Source: Eshraghiella sp045129695 | Lineage (GTDB): Bacteria; Bacillota; Clostridia; Lachnospirales; Lachnospiraceae | NCBI GenBank assembly: GCA_045129695.1 | Contig: JBGVJZ010000008.1 | Span: 1 to 64,000 of the forward strand | Direction: 5' to 3' | Length of the DNA: 64,000 bases | Part shown: positions 11,501 through 17,263 of the stretch, in pieces | Numbering within the stretch: position 1 is the stretch's first letter | How the letters are laid out: the number at the start of each line of letters is the position of its first letter | Made by a program: the position numbers and the translations under genes | Notes under the pieces: generated by a model | The model's input: the letters and a program-made list of their open reading frames with translations, nothing else | Told to the model about the DNA's origin: nothing | Database searches by the model: none

Positions 11501-12491
11501 CCTCTCCCCCAATCTGTGTTACAAATGTATTCTCCCCCGTCTGATATGTTTTGGAATATTCATCCATCCCAACAAGAGTTCCCTCAATCTGTTCCTCCTC
11601 ATAATATTTTTTCGGCTCTCTTAAGGTCGGTTTCTTCTGATAGTCCACGCCATTCATCATGTCAAGTGCAGGCGGGCGAGTAAAATCAACCTCTCTTATG
11701 CTCTCGCGTTCTTCACCCTGTGCCCAAGCCTCATTAATCGGAATGGAAGTAAGTGTGATAGACAGACATAACATTATGCTTATTACGGATTTAATCGGTC
11801 TGCGTTTAATTGTTCCAAAAGGCTTATGCAGGCTGATTATATGTGACATCCAAAGACCGATTGTTCCAAGAATTGTGTACACAATAACTTGTATTACACT
11901 CTGTGCAGTACCTGTAGTACTATAATTAAATTCCGCTACTGTGATTATTCCGATTCCGGCAAGGATAAGTTCGAGTATAAGAATTTTAAAATATATACCC
12001 GGCTTAACTGCTTTAAATGAATTGCCTACCGGCTTTTCTTCTGCCTCAGGTATATTCCAGAACATTATTACAGCCATCGGAATTGCGAATATGGTTATTA
12101 ATCCGGTTATAACATTTATTATTCCCTTTATATAATCTACTGTAAGCCTGTTTTTGAAAATACTGTAGGTAATTTCCGCAATAAGGCCATATATAAATGA
12201 CATTACAATACTTATTGCAATAAGTGCCACACCGTACAGCAGTATTCGCAATAACCTATGCATATAGTATACATCGTTTTTACTGTCTGTAAAGCCAAAA
12301 AATGCAGTAAGACTTCCAAAGCACACAAGGCTTAGGATTATTCCTACTGCATATGGTATAATATTAATATGTTCGCTTCCTATTAAATGCCGATACACCG
12401 GCGGTACCAGACATACTCCCATTAACGTTATCGCTAATGCAGAGAGCATTGCGATAAGTATTCGGGCAGCTTTCTTCATTTGTGATTTCAT
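2520..12491 (-). CDS. Giant RHS/YD-repeat polymorphic toxin with multi-span N-terminus
   Basis: 3,323 residues. The ATG at 12491 follows a GGAGGACAATT ribosome binding site. Six hydrophobic spans occupy about residues 7-215. A seventh at about 234-255 ends in NEAWAQG and resembles a signal peptide. Next come a DNRLRE-like domain (about 530-710), a LysM-like motif (YRVKQFDTYPSIARHYG, about 835), a DUF6531 region (about 910-980), and dozens of YD repeats to about 2,510. An acidic Pro/Ser linker with a basic SRSRSRKRS stretch follows. The RHS core-associated domain ends NNPVMYNDPSGHW (about 2,948). The last ~370 residues are a Gly/Ala-rich hydrophobic stretch, a Ser/Asn linker and a toxin-like tip (NRLKEVWFEGDYKYTVRIHEG to THIPINGG). 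The tip resembles type-30 polymorphic toxins from memory. It is probably a surface-exposed contact toxin with its immunity gene immediately downstream. The N-terminal spans are unusual. Confidence 0.9.
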   Translation of the reverse strand: MKSQMKKAARILIAMLSALAITLMGVCLVPPVYRHLIGSEHINIIPYAVGIILSLVCFGSLTAFFGFTDSKNDVYYMHRLLRILLYGVALIAISIVMSFIYGLIAEITYSIFKNRLTVDYIKGIINVITGLITIFAIPMAVIMFWNIPEAEEKPVGNSFKAVKPGIYFKILILELILAGIGIITVAEFNYSTTGTAQSVIQVIVYTILGTIGLWMSHIISLHKPFGTIKRRPIKSVISIMLCLSITLTSIPINEAWAQGEERESIREVDFTRPPALDMMNGVDYQKKPTLREPKKYYEEEQIEGTLVGMDEYSKTYQTGENTFVTQIGGEANTYITEDNTAEPVDNTLVEKELLSMPTHFENAANDYTVKLPLKITDGNGVKLYKDDYTMELIPLGGDYSRPVAVDNAVLYNDVYPGIDYQYTVLGDTIKEDIVLNRPSDKHTFRFEVKANNLTVIEENGVIRIYSSESEEPVFSIVAPEMMDASGEVSTNLSLALAKEDGKYIATITADKEWLNAPERAYPVRIDPTIDITNENIMLYTVSAGFPDTYEGANGYPYCGYDDGIVSSNIVNYGKAFQETRTYISVNYDFTGISEDARIDSATFGLYHYTAWSKGQNIIGLYTVENTWNPKTITWNEQQNYTHESVGTKQAGTVAGWLTWDITTQVNNWAKGIKTNNGFVLKSVDERNMQCEVFHDNTRENKPKLTISWSIPDPVDTDYPLNSTTINLRPVTENDITGKQQFDAVFADGTATPDALIKYQITPGGVYAYTRASASYKYPDSTGFTDDFPNGTQYKDKKSNWQTGLFKGLSYDTVYKITAQPTLNGSTGSTVSSEQFLIYRVKQFDTYPSIARHYGVPLSTLMSDNGVQDALVVQNNTIFIRNPKTSVPYSNDELTVDEKKKIDNALIGRGLHCEFGYEPVNLNTGNFYFNAVDASIPDYNGDFAIERTYNSKAGGVNSMFGINWSFAYDERLSVIADGSIAYRMGDGRTLYFAPDGKGGYDSPDGYYHTLKKISYKSGSNTLYRYEIHDTDGSYKKFDSWGFLTEAVDDKGFTTTIKYDSSYRISSITSPSGKVYAVTCDDNGRITAITLPNKAVLRYKYDTGGNLTEHVDANGNSIKYSYDSNHYMVSWYNQENDRIILNAYDNKGRVIRQTDANGKTVTLQYTANQTITTDANGNVTKYTYDDHYRTTGIEYPDGKTITKKYDTNGNLIKDDEYTYTYDGNGNILTRTREDGQKTSYKYDSSNRLTQLTDYAGNVTGYEYSTTGDLTKVTHADGTTDTYRYDSTHRVTSHTNPNGRTEYYTYTGAALSTYKDYNGNVYKYYYNSMNQLITTTTPDGSTSRIMYDPVGNKIGEQSADGAYTEYTLNKIGNVIRITDPMGYATDFEYDGMYNITKATDPQNNVLTYTYDGNGNELSVTDAEGNITRYEYDSRNRKVKEIKPNGAIYTYAYDTDGNLIKAADPKGNITAYKYDSVLNLVTEKKDCLGNITAYSYTVNGLLSGITHADGTKESYKYDKKDRLISHTDTTGKTTAYTNDKCGNITSVTENGIRTYRYEYDANNNLIKATDPLGGTVSYVYDSLNRQVKITDELNNVTSYKYDAADRILEITDANGGKTTTVYDLNGNITATKDAKGNTTIYAYDEVNNLISAKDARGNITNYSYDGIQNLTEVTDALNGTTAYEYDSVGNITQITDAEGYIYKIKYDLNGNAVNTILPNGDTQTSKYDALNRIIESVDAAGLTESYVYDVMGNITEISDNTGSMLTYSYDEYGRLVTITDTIGRCESYVYDDFSRIISNTGTDKNTTTYEYDSLDRVIRIKDAEGVTTEFKYDAAGNTIEETTNDATYSYAYDKINQLIQETNPLGGITAYNYDLNGNLIKVTDANGISNSYIYDSLNELVSSTDGNGNTTSYEYDELMRIIAVNSPEGGRTEYRYDSNSNLVKSKDANGYITEFVTDEIGNVTETISPKGAVIKYSYDKHNNVTEMTDPLGNVTTYEYDLNGLTTSMTQPNGGKYTYEYDPALRLTRVTTPNGYIRSFTYDEYGNIASETDNMDRTTTYEYDIMHRVTKVTNPEGSDTVYSYDSNGNLTSVIEADSATTSYTYDLLNRITSATDPLGAITEWQYDPVGNVTGVTKAGGRTTTLAYDSNYNLITITDPMGYVFSQKYNAANQVTATTNPLGNTTAYEYDLMGQATQVTDATGATTRYSYDAHGNITGVTNPLGGITSYEYDIADRLTSVTDALNRTTRYTYDSMGNLTSLTDADGRKTSYTYDPEGNLTGLTDSSGTTELMTYDLAGRLKSIVRPDSTIVTYDYDRLNNLVSRSYEEDGSEVLYLYDTMGNRISMTDDTGESTYEYDIMGRITSVTGGDGRTIKYSYDECGRLASITYADGSVVNYSYDLNDRLTAVDDNGDKTLYTYDAIGRVTATIRPDGSQTTYEYNEKGSLVLLTNTASTGELQSSFAYEYDTQGYITKETAADSDGTVIRTYTYNEAGELASFTEQEGGNKALYEYTYDSSGNRTRLQISGTDRPETVTYKYDEANRLIESTSTVDGVTTYIYDANGNLISEQTGEEVTTYEYNVEQRLAAVSKGGELLMAATYDGDGNRVFQKSIKEVTEYIRVENIDKEEPQDSPDSGDGLVSDKDTGEAVNPDDDYKNPDISDGTDMGEGESSQIPNIPDNTIPETDSSADKDITDTDSKEPDIIYTYYEKVYADPADTIFWYGFGQGIMQFFTVGNTSLAMHMSDEFCHAWDYVTGQYELVLHSEALPDDAGKEESEYNSRSRSRKRSIVIPDNAEYTPVTRTEYELTYYVNNVNTNNAQVLMEYDENGTLKNRYTYGNVRISIDSEEEKDYYLYDGRGSVSQLVNADNIVEAYTYDPFGNVTGGAPDFESFYGYNAEETNPVTGLQYLRARYYDSATGRFSTADSYLGDVTNPLTLNRYIYTLNNPVMYNDPSGHWFHIIGGIIAGAVVGAVTGVVSEAISAKVEGRKFNGKNAAKNAAIGAVSGIASGAIIATTGNIALASAAAGGISGAGNALANSIEQKKSVKETVKNIVVGRTIGTVSGVIGGAVSFGLGANPAVQAVSRNVVGKVITEATSVMAGSVAGGFVSETSTRVYNGENIKSAVKSAANPKTVLTNALTGLAGYVTAKAVTTAQNNIYEKNAQAKYNTTTKPETQKFCDDADSYQKQPEVEKTTPKLECDAAETINGESGKNSNSSSAYLQRALKNQGLEVAPNRLKEVWFEGDYKYTVRIHEGNSKYTNANSIYRVSRQSTILDEHGQGTGLEYLGTDGNWYHESVLTEFFKGGTSNPNFNETAAKMTHIPINGGN

Positions 12492-12556
12492 AATTGTCCT
12501 CCTTCATTCCCTATATTGGTTTTATCGTTTCAATGAATATTTTCATATTTTATATA

Positions 12557-12597
12557 AGTATAGGACAATTAAAATATTATGTATCTCCGTTTTTGTG
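12557..12597 (-). promoter_or_regulatory. Candidate RHS promoter with degenerate decamer
   Basis: On the minus strand a TATACT hexamer (12557-12562) lies about 65 bases upstream of the RHS start. A degenerate decamer CGTTTTTGTG (12588-12597, plus-strand reading) lies 25 bases further upstream. The same 25-base distance separates decamers from -10-like hexamers at the recombinase and MORN promoters. By-eye call. Confidence 0.4.
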
Positions 12598-12640
12598 TGT
12601 AAATGAGGCTTTTTTTCTATAATTTTCAAGCAAAAATCTC

Positions 12641-12670
12641 GGTTTTTGTAGGTTTTTGTAGGTTTTGCAA
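12641..12670 (+). promoter_or_regulatory. Tandem decamer array between RHS and recombinase genes
   Basis: Two perfect copies of GGTTTTTGTA (12641-12650, 12651-12660) are followed by GGTTTTGCAA (12661-12670), with an exact 10-bp period. A TATTCT hexamer at 12696-12701 lies 25 bases downstream and fits as the -10 of the recombinase gene. The same decamer recurs in tandem at 19191-19200, 19243-19272 and 20216-20245. The period matches one helical turn, as for tandem Spo0A (0A) boxes, and TTTTGTAGG resembles the 0A box TTTTGTCGAA. Binding by the Spo0A-like regulator at 19315 is an inference. Confidence 0.65.
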
Positions 12671-12732
12671 CTTTACTCCCTGATTACAGGTGTTGTATTC
12701 TATGAAAAAATCACCAAGGAGAACATCAATCT

Positions 12733-13659
12733 ATGAATAATTTACAATCCATAACTAATAACTATTTTAACTACTGCCAATATCAAAAACGTCTGGATGC
12801 CAAAACCCTGAAGGCATACAGAATCGATTTAAAACAATTTCTCGATTTCTCAAATGTATCTACTCTCAACTCTTTTACCCCAACAATATTGGAACATTAT
12901 ATTATGCAGCTGCACCAGCAATTTAAACCAAAAACCGTTAAGCGAAAAATAGCTTCTGTTAAAGCATTCTTTCGTTATCTGGATTATCGTGACTACATAG
13001 AATACAATCCTTTCAACAAAGTGGAGGTCAGATTTCGAGAGCCTGTCATTTTACCTAAAACAATTCCGTTGAACACAGTGGAAAAGCTTCTATATACCAT
13101 GTATCATTGTCATCTTACTGCTTCAACCACATATCGCAAGAAATCCGTCCTTCGTGATATTGCTGTTATAGAGCTTCTATTTGCGACGGGGATGCGTATT
13201 TCTGAGCTCTGTTCTCTTACTCCGGCGGATATAAATCTATCTGAACAGACTGTATTGATATTCGGCAAAGGCTCCAAGGAGCGCAAACTCCAACTCGGCA
13301 ACGACGCTGTAATCTCCATACTTTCCGAGTATTATCATACTTTCTCAAATGAAATTTATCAGTGTAATCATTTCTTCGCTAACCCTTCCGGTACAGCACT
13401 TACAGATCAATCCGTTCGTCGTATGATTAAAAAATACTCTGACCTTGCCGCCATAGACCTCCACATTACTCCGCATATGTTCCGGCACACCTTCGCCACA
13501 AGCCTGTTGGAAGCCGATGTCGATATCCGCTACATTCAGGAGATGCTGGGGCATAGTTCGATTAATATTACGGAGATTTATACACATGTAACTATGGCAA
13601 AGCAGAGGGACATTCTGAGTACGAAGCACCCGAGGAAGGATTTTAAGGTGGGGGAGTGA
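12733..13659 (+). CDS. Tyrosine recombinase, XerC/XerD type
   Basis: 308 residues, the usual size of Xer recombinases. The N-terminal SAM-like core-binding domain covers about residues 10-95 (RLDAKTLKAYRIDLKQF). The catalytic domain shows all expected residues: Arg155 (TGMRISEL), the beta-hairpin Lys in GKGSKERK, His248 and Arg251 (HMFRH), His274 (LGHSS) and nucleophile Tyr283 (IYTHV). An AAGGAGA ribosome binding site lies 10 bases before the ATG. It diverges from the RHS gene across a decamer array. Its stop lies 77 bases before a 65-bp repeat whose inverted twin lies 3.4 kb away, so it is a natural candidate to invert that segment. A housekeeping Xer role is less likely in this context. Catalysis is well supported, the substrate is inferred. 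Confidence 0.9.
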   Translation: MNNLQSITNNYFNYCQYQKRLDAKTLKAYRIDLKQFLDFSNVSTLNSFTPTILEHYIMQLHQQFKPKTVKRKIASVKAFFRYLDYRDYIEYNPFNKVEVRFREPVILPKTIPLNTVEKLLYTMYHCHLTASTTYRKKSVLRDIAVIELLFATGMRISELCSLTPADINLSEQTVLIFGKGSKERKLQLGNDAVISILSEYYHTFSNEIYQCNHFFANPSGTALTDQSVRRMIKKYSDLAAIDLHITPHMFRHTFATSLLEADVDIRYIQEMLGHSSINITEIYTHVTMAKQRDILSTKHPRKDFKVGE

Positions 13660-13735
13660 GATGGAATAAAGTGGACAGCCTGGGAGGGCTACATTTTTTA
13701 AGACCAATTCAATATTCTACATCTAAAATTTTAAT

Positions 13736-13800
13736 GGATAATATATAGTTATCTGTTACTTTTACTACATAGAGAGTAATCAATGTTAAATAGTGAACGA
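13736..13800 (+). repeat. 65-bp perfect inverted repeat, left copy (IR-L)
   Basis: These 65 bases are the exact reverse complement of 17175-17239; matching stops on both sides. The repeat includes the 5' leader and most of the ribosome binding region of the ATP-grasp gene. It contains an imperfect inner dyad (TTACT...AGTAA around 13757-13780) of a size suitable for a tyrosine recombinase core site. The sequence orientation points into the enclosed segment. Confidence 0.9.
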
Positions 13801-13812
13801 AAGGATACAAAA

Positions 13813-14760
13813 ATGAAACTGGTAGTAATATTAAATGTAAATCCTGATGAAAATGTTAATACAAAAATCAGCAATAATAGGGAATATACTCGTCGTAACT
13901 TAAAAACAATTTTATCCGATGGTTTTTCTGGATTTATTGAAGACATTGTGTTTTATGACAATTTTGAGCAATTTAAAGAAATGGTATCTAATCATTTAGA
14001 TGACTTGGTCTTAAATTTTGATTTTGGATATAAAACCAGAATTAGAAATATGAATGTGCCTGCATTTTGTGAAAATTATAATATTAAGTATTTCAATCCT
14101 GATCCATATGTTCAAGTGATATGTCAAGATAAATACATTACAAAAAAATTTGCTGAAAACTTTGAAATAAAAACTCCCAAAAGTTTACTTGTATTTATGC
14201 ACTCTTATAGGAGAGAACTTCTGTATGACTTCAATTATCCAGTAATAATTAAGCCCAATTATGAATCTGAATCAATTGGTATTACTCAAAGCTCTATAGT
14301 TTCCGATATAGATCAAGCAGATCACCTTGTTAATCAATTACTTAAAGACTTTGATGGCATTCTTATAGAAGAATATATTGAAGGTAACGAAATTGCTATC
14401 ACACTATTTGGTGACGACAACAATTTATTTTTGGAAGAAATAGAACTATTATTTCCAGATGAGAATAATTTTACATATAAGGCTTATACTTCTGAAATAA
14501 AACAACACATTGCAATCGAAATAAAAAAAAGTTGTTATTTATCTGAGGAAGATGTCAAACACATAAAACAGCTTTACTATAATTTATCTCCTAATAAGTT
14601 AATTAGAATAGATGGCAGAATTAAAAATTCTGAATTCTATTTGATTGAAATCAATGCAAATCCGGGACTATATCCTAAATCAGTTGTTCCTAAAACATTT
14701 AAAATTAATGGGTATAGTTATGATGAAATGTTAAAAATATTATTTAAACAATTCTTTTGA
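13813..14760 (+). CDS. ATP-grasp ligase, D-Ala-D-Ala ligase-like
   Basis: 315 residues from the ATG at 13813, chosen because GAAAGGATAC lies just upstream. An upstream in-frame ATG (13783) lies inside the inverted repeat and lacks a ribosome binding site. ATP-grasp features are visible: YPVIIKPNYESESIG (nucleotide-binding lysine), LIEEYIEGNEIAI (hinge and ATP-binding acids) and RIDGRIKN followed by FYLIEINANPGL (metal-binding acids and Asn). Such enzymes join a carboxylate to an amine through an acyl-phosphate. The closest look is D-alanine-D-alanine ligase, but the context argues for peptide or metabolite modification over wall synthesis. It lies inside the inverted repeats, convergent with the STAND-like gene, and is visibly more AT-rich than the housekeeping genes. 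The substrate is unknown. Confidence 0.8.
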   Translation: MKLVVILNVNPDENVNTKISNNREYTRRNLKTILSDGFSGFIEDIVFYDNFEQFKEMVSNHLDDLVLNFDFGYKTRIRNMNVPAFCENYNIKYFNPDPYVQVICQDKYITKKFAENFEIKTPKSLLVFMHSYRRELLYDFNYPVIIKPNYESESIGITQSSIVSDIDQADHLVNQLLKDFDGILIEEYIEGNEIAITLFGDDNNLFLEEIELLFPDENNFTYKAYTSEIKQHIAIEIKKSCYLSEEDVKHIKQLYYNLSPNKLIRIDGRIKNSEFYLIEINANPGLYPKSVVPKTFKINGYSYDEMLKILFKQFF

Positions 14761-14770
14761 TATAACTACC

Positions 14771-14798
14771 GCAAGAAGAAGTTCATGCTTCTTCTTGC
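14771..14798. terminator. Hairpin between convergent genes
   Basis: GCAAGAAGAAG (14771-14781) and CTTCTTCTTGC (14788-14798) form a perfect 11-bp stem with a 6-base loop, 10 bases after the ATP-grasp stop. No strong T run follows, so it may be a weak terminator or an mRNA-protecting hairpin. Confidence 0.55.
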
Positions 14799-14900
14799 TG
14801 CAAAATTCAACTATCTAATTAGAATATAATAAATTATGCTACAGTGATATTTTCTTAAATAGTTAAGAAGAAAGAAAAACATATTTCAATTATCTCAATA

Positions 14901-17165
14901 TTAAACGTGAATTGGTAATTTCCATGAAGTTTCATACATTAGTTTATATTTATAGTCATCATCGTATTTAATATTAGCTAACTCTAATTTTCTTTTATAA
15001 TATTCACTTTTTTCCACATTAAACATTTTTACATAATAATGATATAAATTATAATGAATTTTATCAATAAATCGTTTAAAATTAGTATGTTCAAGCATGT
15101 CCTCTAACTCTAAAGCAATTTTTTGACATTCTAAGCTTGATATTTTATCGTTTAAAATATAATAAACAAGCAAATTGTTATTAATGGCAAATTGATCATA
15201 TTCGTCATATGCGGTTATTTTTGCATTGTTTAATAATGTTGGAATGTCCTCATCAATCTCTTGATTATGAAATTTAATAGTGGCTTCATTATGAAGAATC
15301 ATATGATTATATATTAAATTATTTCCAAAGAACGTTCTAGCTTCTAAGAGTGATTTTTCTGCCAGTTCAGGTTGTTGCGTCAAAGCATATAAGTATGCAA
15401 GATATATTGCATGAAGACCTGAGTATTCATCATTATTCGTTTGATAAAACACTTCTCTAACTGATTCAACAATTGCTAAACGTTCTCTAATATCACTATA
15501 AAACACATTAGATAATCTAATTAAATAAGGGTAAAGAGGTTCATGTGCATAAGGAACTATTTCATTAAAAATAATAACAGCAGCATCCCGTTCATTTAAT
15601 TGAATCAAATTCATCATAAGCACTAAAGAAAGTTTAAAATATATTGAAGATTGAGAATCGAGACGCTTTAGTTTAGATTTTATGTAGTTTGTCGATTCAC
15701 TAAAATATTCACATCGGTTTAACACTAAGGCTTTCATAAAAATGGTATCATTGTCTATATCTTCTATTAAATTAATAAAATCCATAGCTTCGAAATATAG
15801 ATTTGAATCATATGCTATTCTTGCAAACGTAATTGCAAAAATCTTATCTTTCCTACATATCTCCTGTTGATTTATGGTGAATTTTTTAAAATAATCTATA
15901 CGCTCTGCTTGCGTATTAAAGTTTTTTAATCTCTGACTGATTTTTGAAAGTATTGATTTCAGTTGGTAAAATTGTTTATTATTTATATAATACTCAACTA
16001 AAACATCCACATATCTATTGTTATAATTCTGAGTTAACTTTGTATTTAGATATTTGATAAGTCCAGAAGCAACTGCATATTTTAAAGATGACATATAGTC
16101 CTGCATATTTATCTTTTCATAAACAAATGGTTGAAGCAAAATAAAATCTCCTTGTTGTTCTATTAACTTTTTCTCCATAAGATGATCTACATCTACCATA
16201 TTAAAAGAATTATTTAGTTCATTAATCACATCATTAATTTCCAAAAGATTTAACTTACCATTTGCATAGGCAATTAAAATTAACAAGACATTCTGATTAT
16301 CAGATAGACTTCCAAGAATTTCTTTTATGCTTCTTAATTTAATCGAAGTATCTTTTTCAAATCTATCATTATAATCTTTTAGGATGCTTGAAATTTCTTC
16401 TAAATCGCCTTTCTCAATGCTGTCTTTAAGAATGCTCGAATCAATATCATTTGCTTGCAATTTCAATTCACATAATAATTGCTGAATATAAGTTTGTATG
16501 TGTTCATTTGATAATTTATTCAAAAGATATTTTTTGAAAAAAATTCTATGACTATTATGTAGACAGTGCTCGATTCTTGAACTGCTTTTATCACATTCAG
16601 TTTCAAATATAAAAACATGTCCTTTTGATGTTGTAATTAGTTTACTTAATATATCAAGAGAACCCGAATCAATGATTGAGGCGTTATGAAAAACAACATG
16701 TATTCGTGTCTTAGTAAAGACATATTGAGCATATTCAAATAAATTTTCTATTTGCGCTTTTAATATGAATTTTTCATATTGAATAGAGTTGTTAATTAAA
16801 CAATCACTGCTTTTAAACAGTGATTGTCCAAAAATTGCTGTAATCTTTAGTAATAACTGAACGGCTTTGGCATTATTGGTTTTTTTTCTATAAAAAGTTT
16901 TAAAATCATCATATTTGTGATCGCTACTTATTTTATCTAGTTCTAAAACAAGTCTTTTGAATGTCGAAAGTTCTTCATTGTTATCTGATTGAAAAATATC
17001 TAATGGAGAATATGAAAAATATTTTGATACTTCCCTAATAAATTCCGACTTTCCAACCCCGTGATTTGCTTCGACAATATAAACCTGACTTTTATCATTT
17101 TGTGTATATTCTTGATAATTACTTTTTAATGAATTAAGTTCGTTTGTTCGATTGATAAAAACCAT
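14901..17165 (-). CDS. STAND-like P-loop ATPase with helical (TPR-like) repeats
   Basis: 754 residues from the ATG at 17165, which has a GAGGAGAAGAT ribosome binding site directly upstream. The longer reading from 17192 starts inside the inverted repeat. The N-terminus has the order of STAND/AAA_16 ATPases: an NRTNEL box, a P-loop EANHGVGKS (first Gly replaced by Ala) near residue 40, and a Walker B region VVFHNASIIDSGSLDIL where the acidic pair is replaced by His-Asn. Residues about 330-745 are all-helical repeats of TPR or MalT type. Such proteins are signal-sensing switches in regulation or defence. Degenerate Walker B suggests nucleotide binding with weak hydrolysis. It is convergent with the ATP-grasp gene, inside the repeats and AT-rich. 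Function is otherwise unknown. Confidence 0.75.
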   Translation of the reverse strand: MVFINRTNELNSLKSNYQEYTQNDKSQVYIVEANHGVGKSEFIREVSKYFSYSPLDIFQSDNNEELSTFKRLVLELDKISSDHKYDDFKTFYRKKTNNAKAVQLLLKITAIFGQSLFKSSDCLINNSIQYEKFILKAQIENLFEYAQYVFTKTRIHVVFHNASIIDSGSLDILSKLITTSKGHVFIFETECDKSSSRIEHCLHNSHRIFFKKYLLNKLSNEHIQTYIQQLLCELKLQANDIDSSILKDSIEKGDLEEISSILKDYNDRFEKDTSIKLRSIKEILGSLSDNQNVLLILIAYANGKLNLLEINDVINELNNSFNMVDVDHLMEKKLIEQQGDFILLQPFVYEKINMQDYMSSLKYAVASGLIKYLNTKLTQNYNNRYVDVLVEYYINNKQFYQLKSILSKISQRLKNFNTQAERIDYFKKFTINQQEICRKDKIFAITFARIAYDSNLYFEAMDFINLIEDIDNDTIFMKALVLNRCEYFSESTNYIKSKLKRLDSQSSIYFKLSLVLMMNLIQLNERDAAVIIFNEIVPYAHEPLYPYLIRLSNVFYSDIRERLAIVESVREVFYQTNNDEYSGLHAIYLAYLYALTQQPELAEKSLLEARTFFGNNLIYNHMILHNEATIKFHNQEIDEDIPTLLNNAKITAYDEYDQFAINNNLLVYYILNDKISSLECQKIALELEDMLEHTNFKRFIDKIHYNLYHYYVKMFNVEKSEYYKRKLELANIKYDDDYKYKLMYETSWKLPIHV

Positions 17166-17174
17166 ATCTTCTCC

Positions 17175-17239
17175 TCGTTCACTATTTAACATTGATTACT
17201 CTCTATGTAGTAAAAGTAACAGATAACTATATATTATCC
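17175..17239 (-). repeat. 65-bp perfect inverted repeat, right copy (IR-R)
   Basis: Exact reverse complement of 13736-13800. It supplies the leader of the STAND-like gene, so the two enclosed genes share an identical 5' region including the codons MLNSER of the upstream ATG. It begins 24 bases after the stop of the MORN gene, which is transcribed toward it. Together with IR-L it bounds a 3.5-kb segment. Confidence 0.9.
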
Positions 17240-17263
17240 TTCATTTTCATAAAAATTTATCCT

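Noticed and set aside
2726..11925. Many plus-strand open frames across the RHS gene
   Set aside because: They are shadows of the repetitive, stop-poor RHS coding sequence and lack ribosome binding sites and recognisable domains.
13660..13700. Possible terminator after the recombinase (AGCC...GGCT then T-rich)
   Set aside because: The stem is only four to five pairs. If real it would reduce read-through from the recombinase into the repeat-bounded segment.
13345..13707. Minus-strand 120-codon frame over the recombinase gene
   Set aside because: It overlaps the well-supported recombinase and has no domain or good start.
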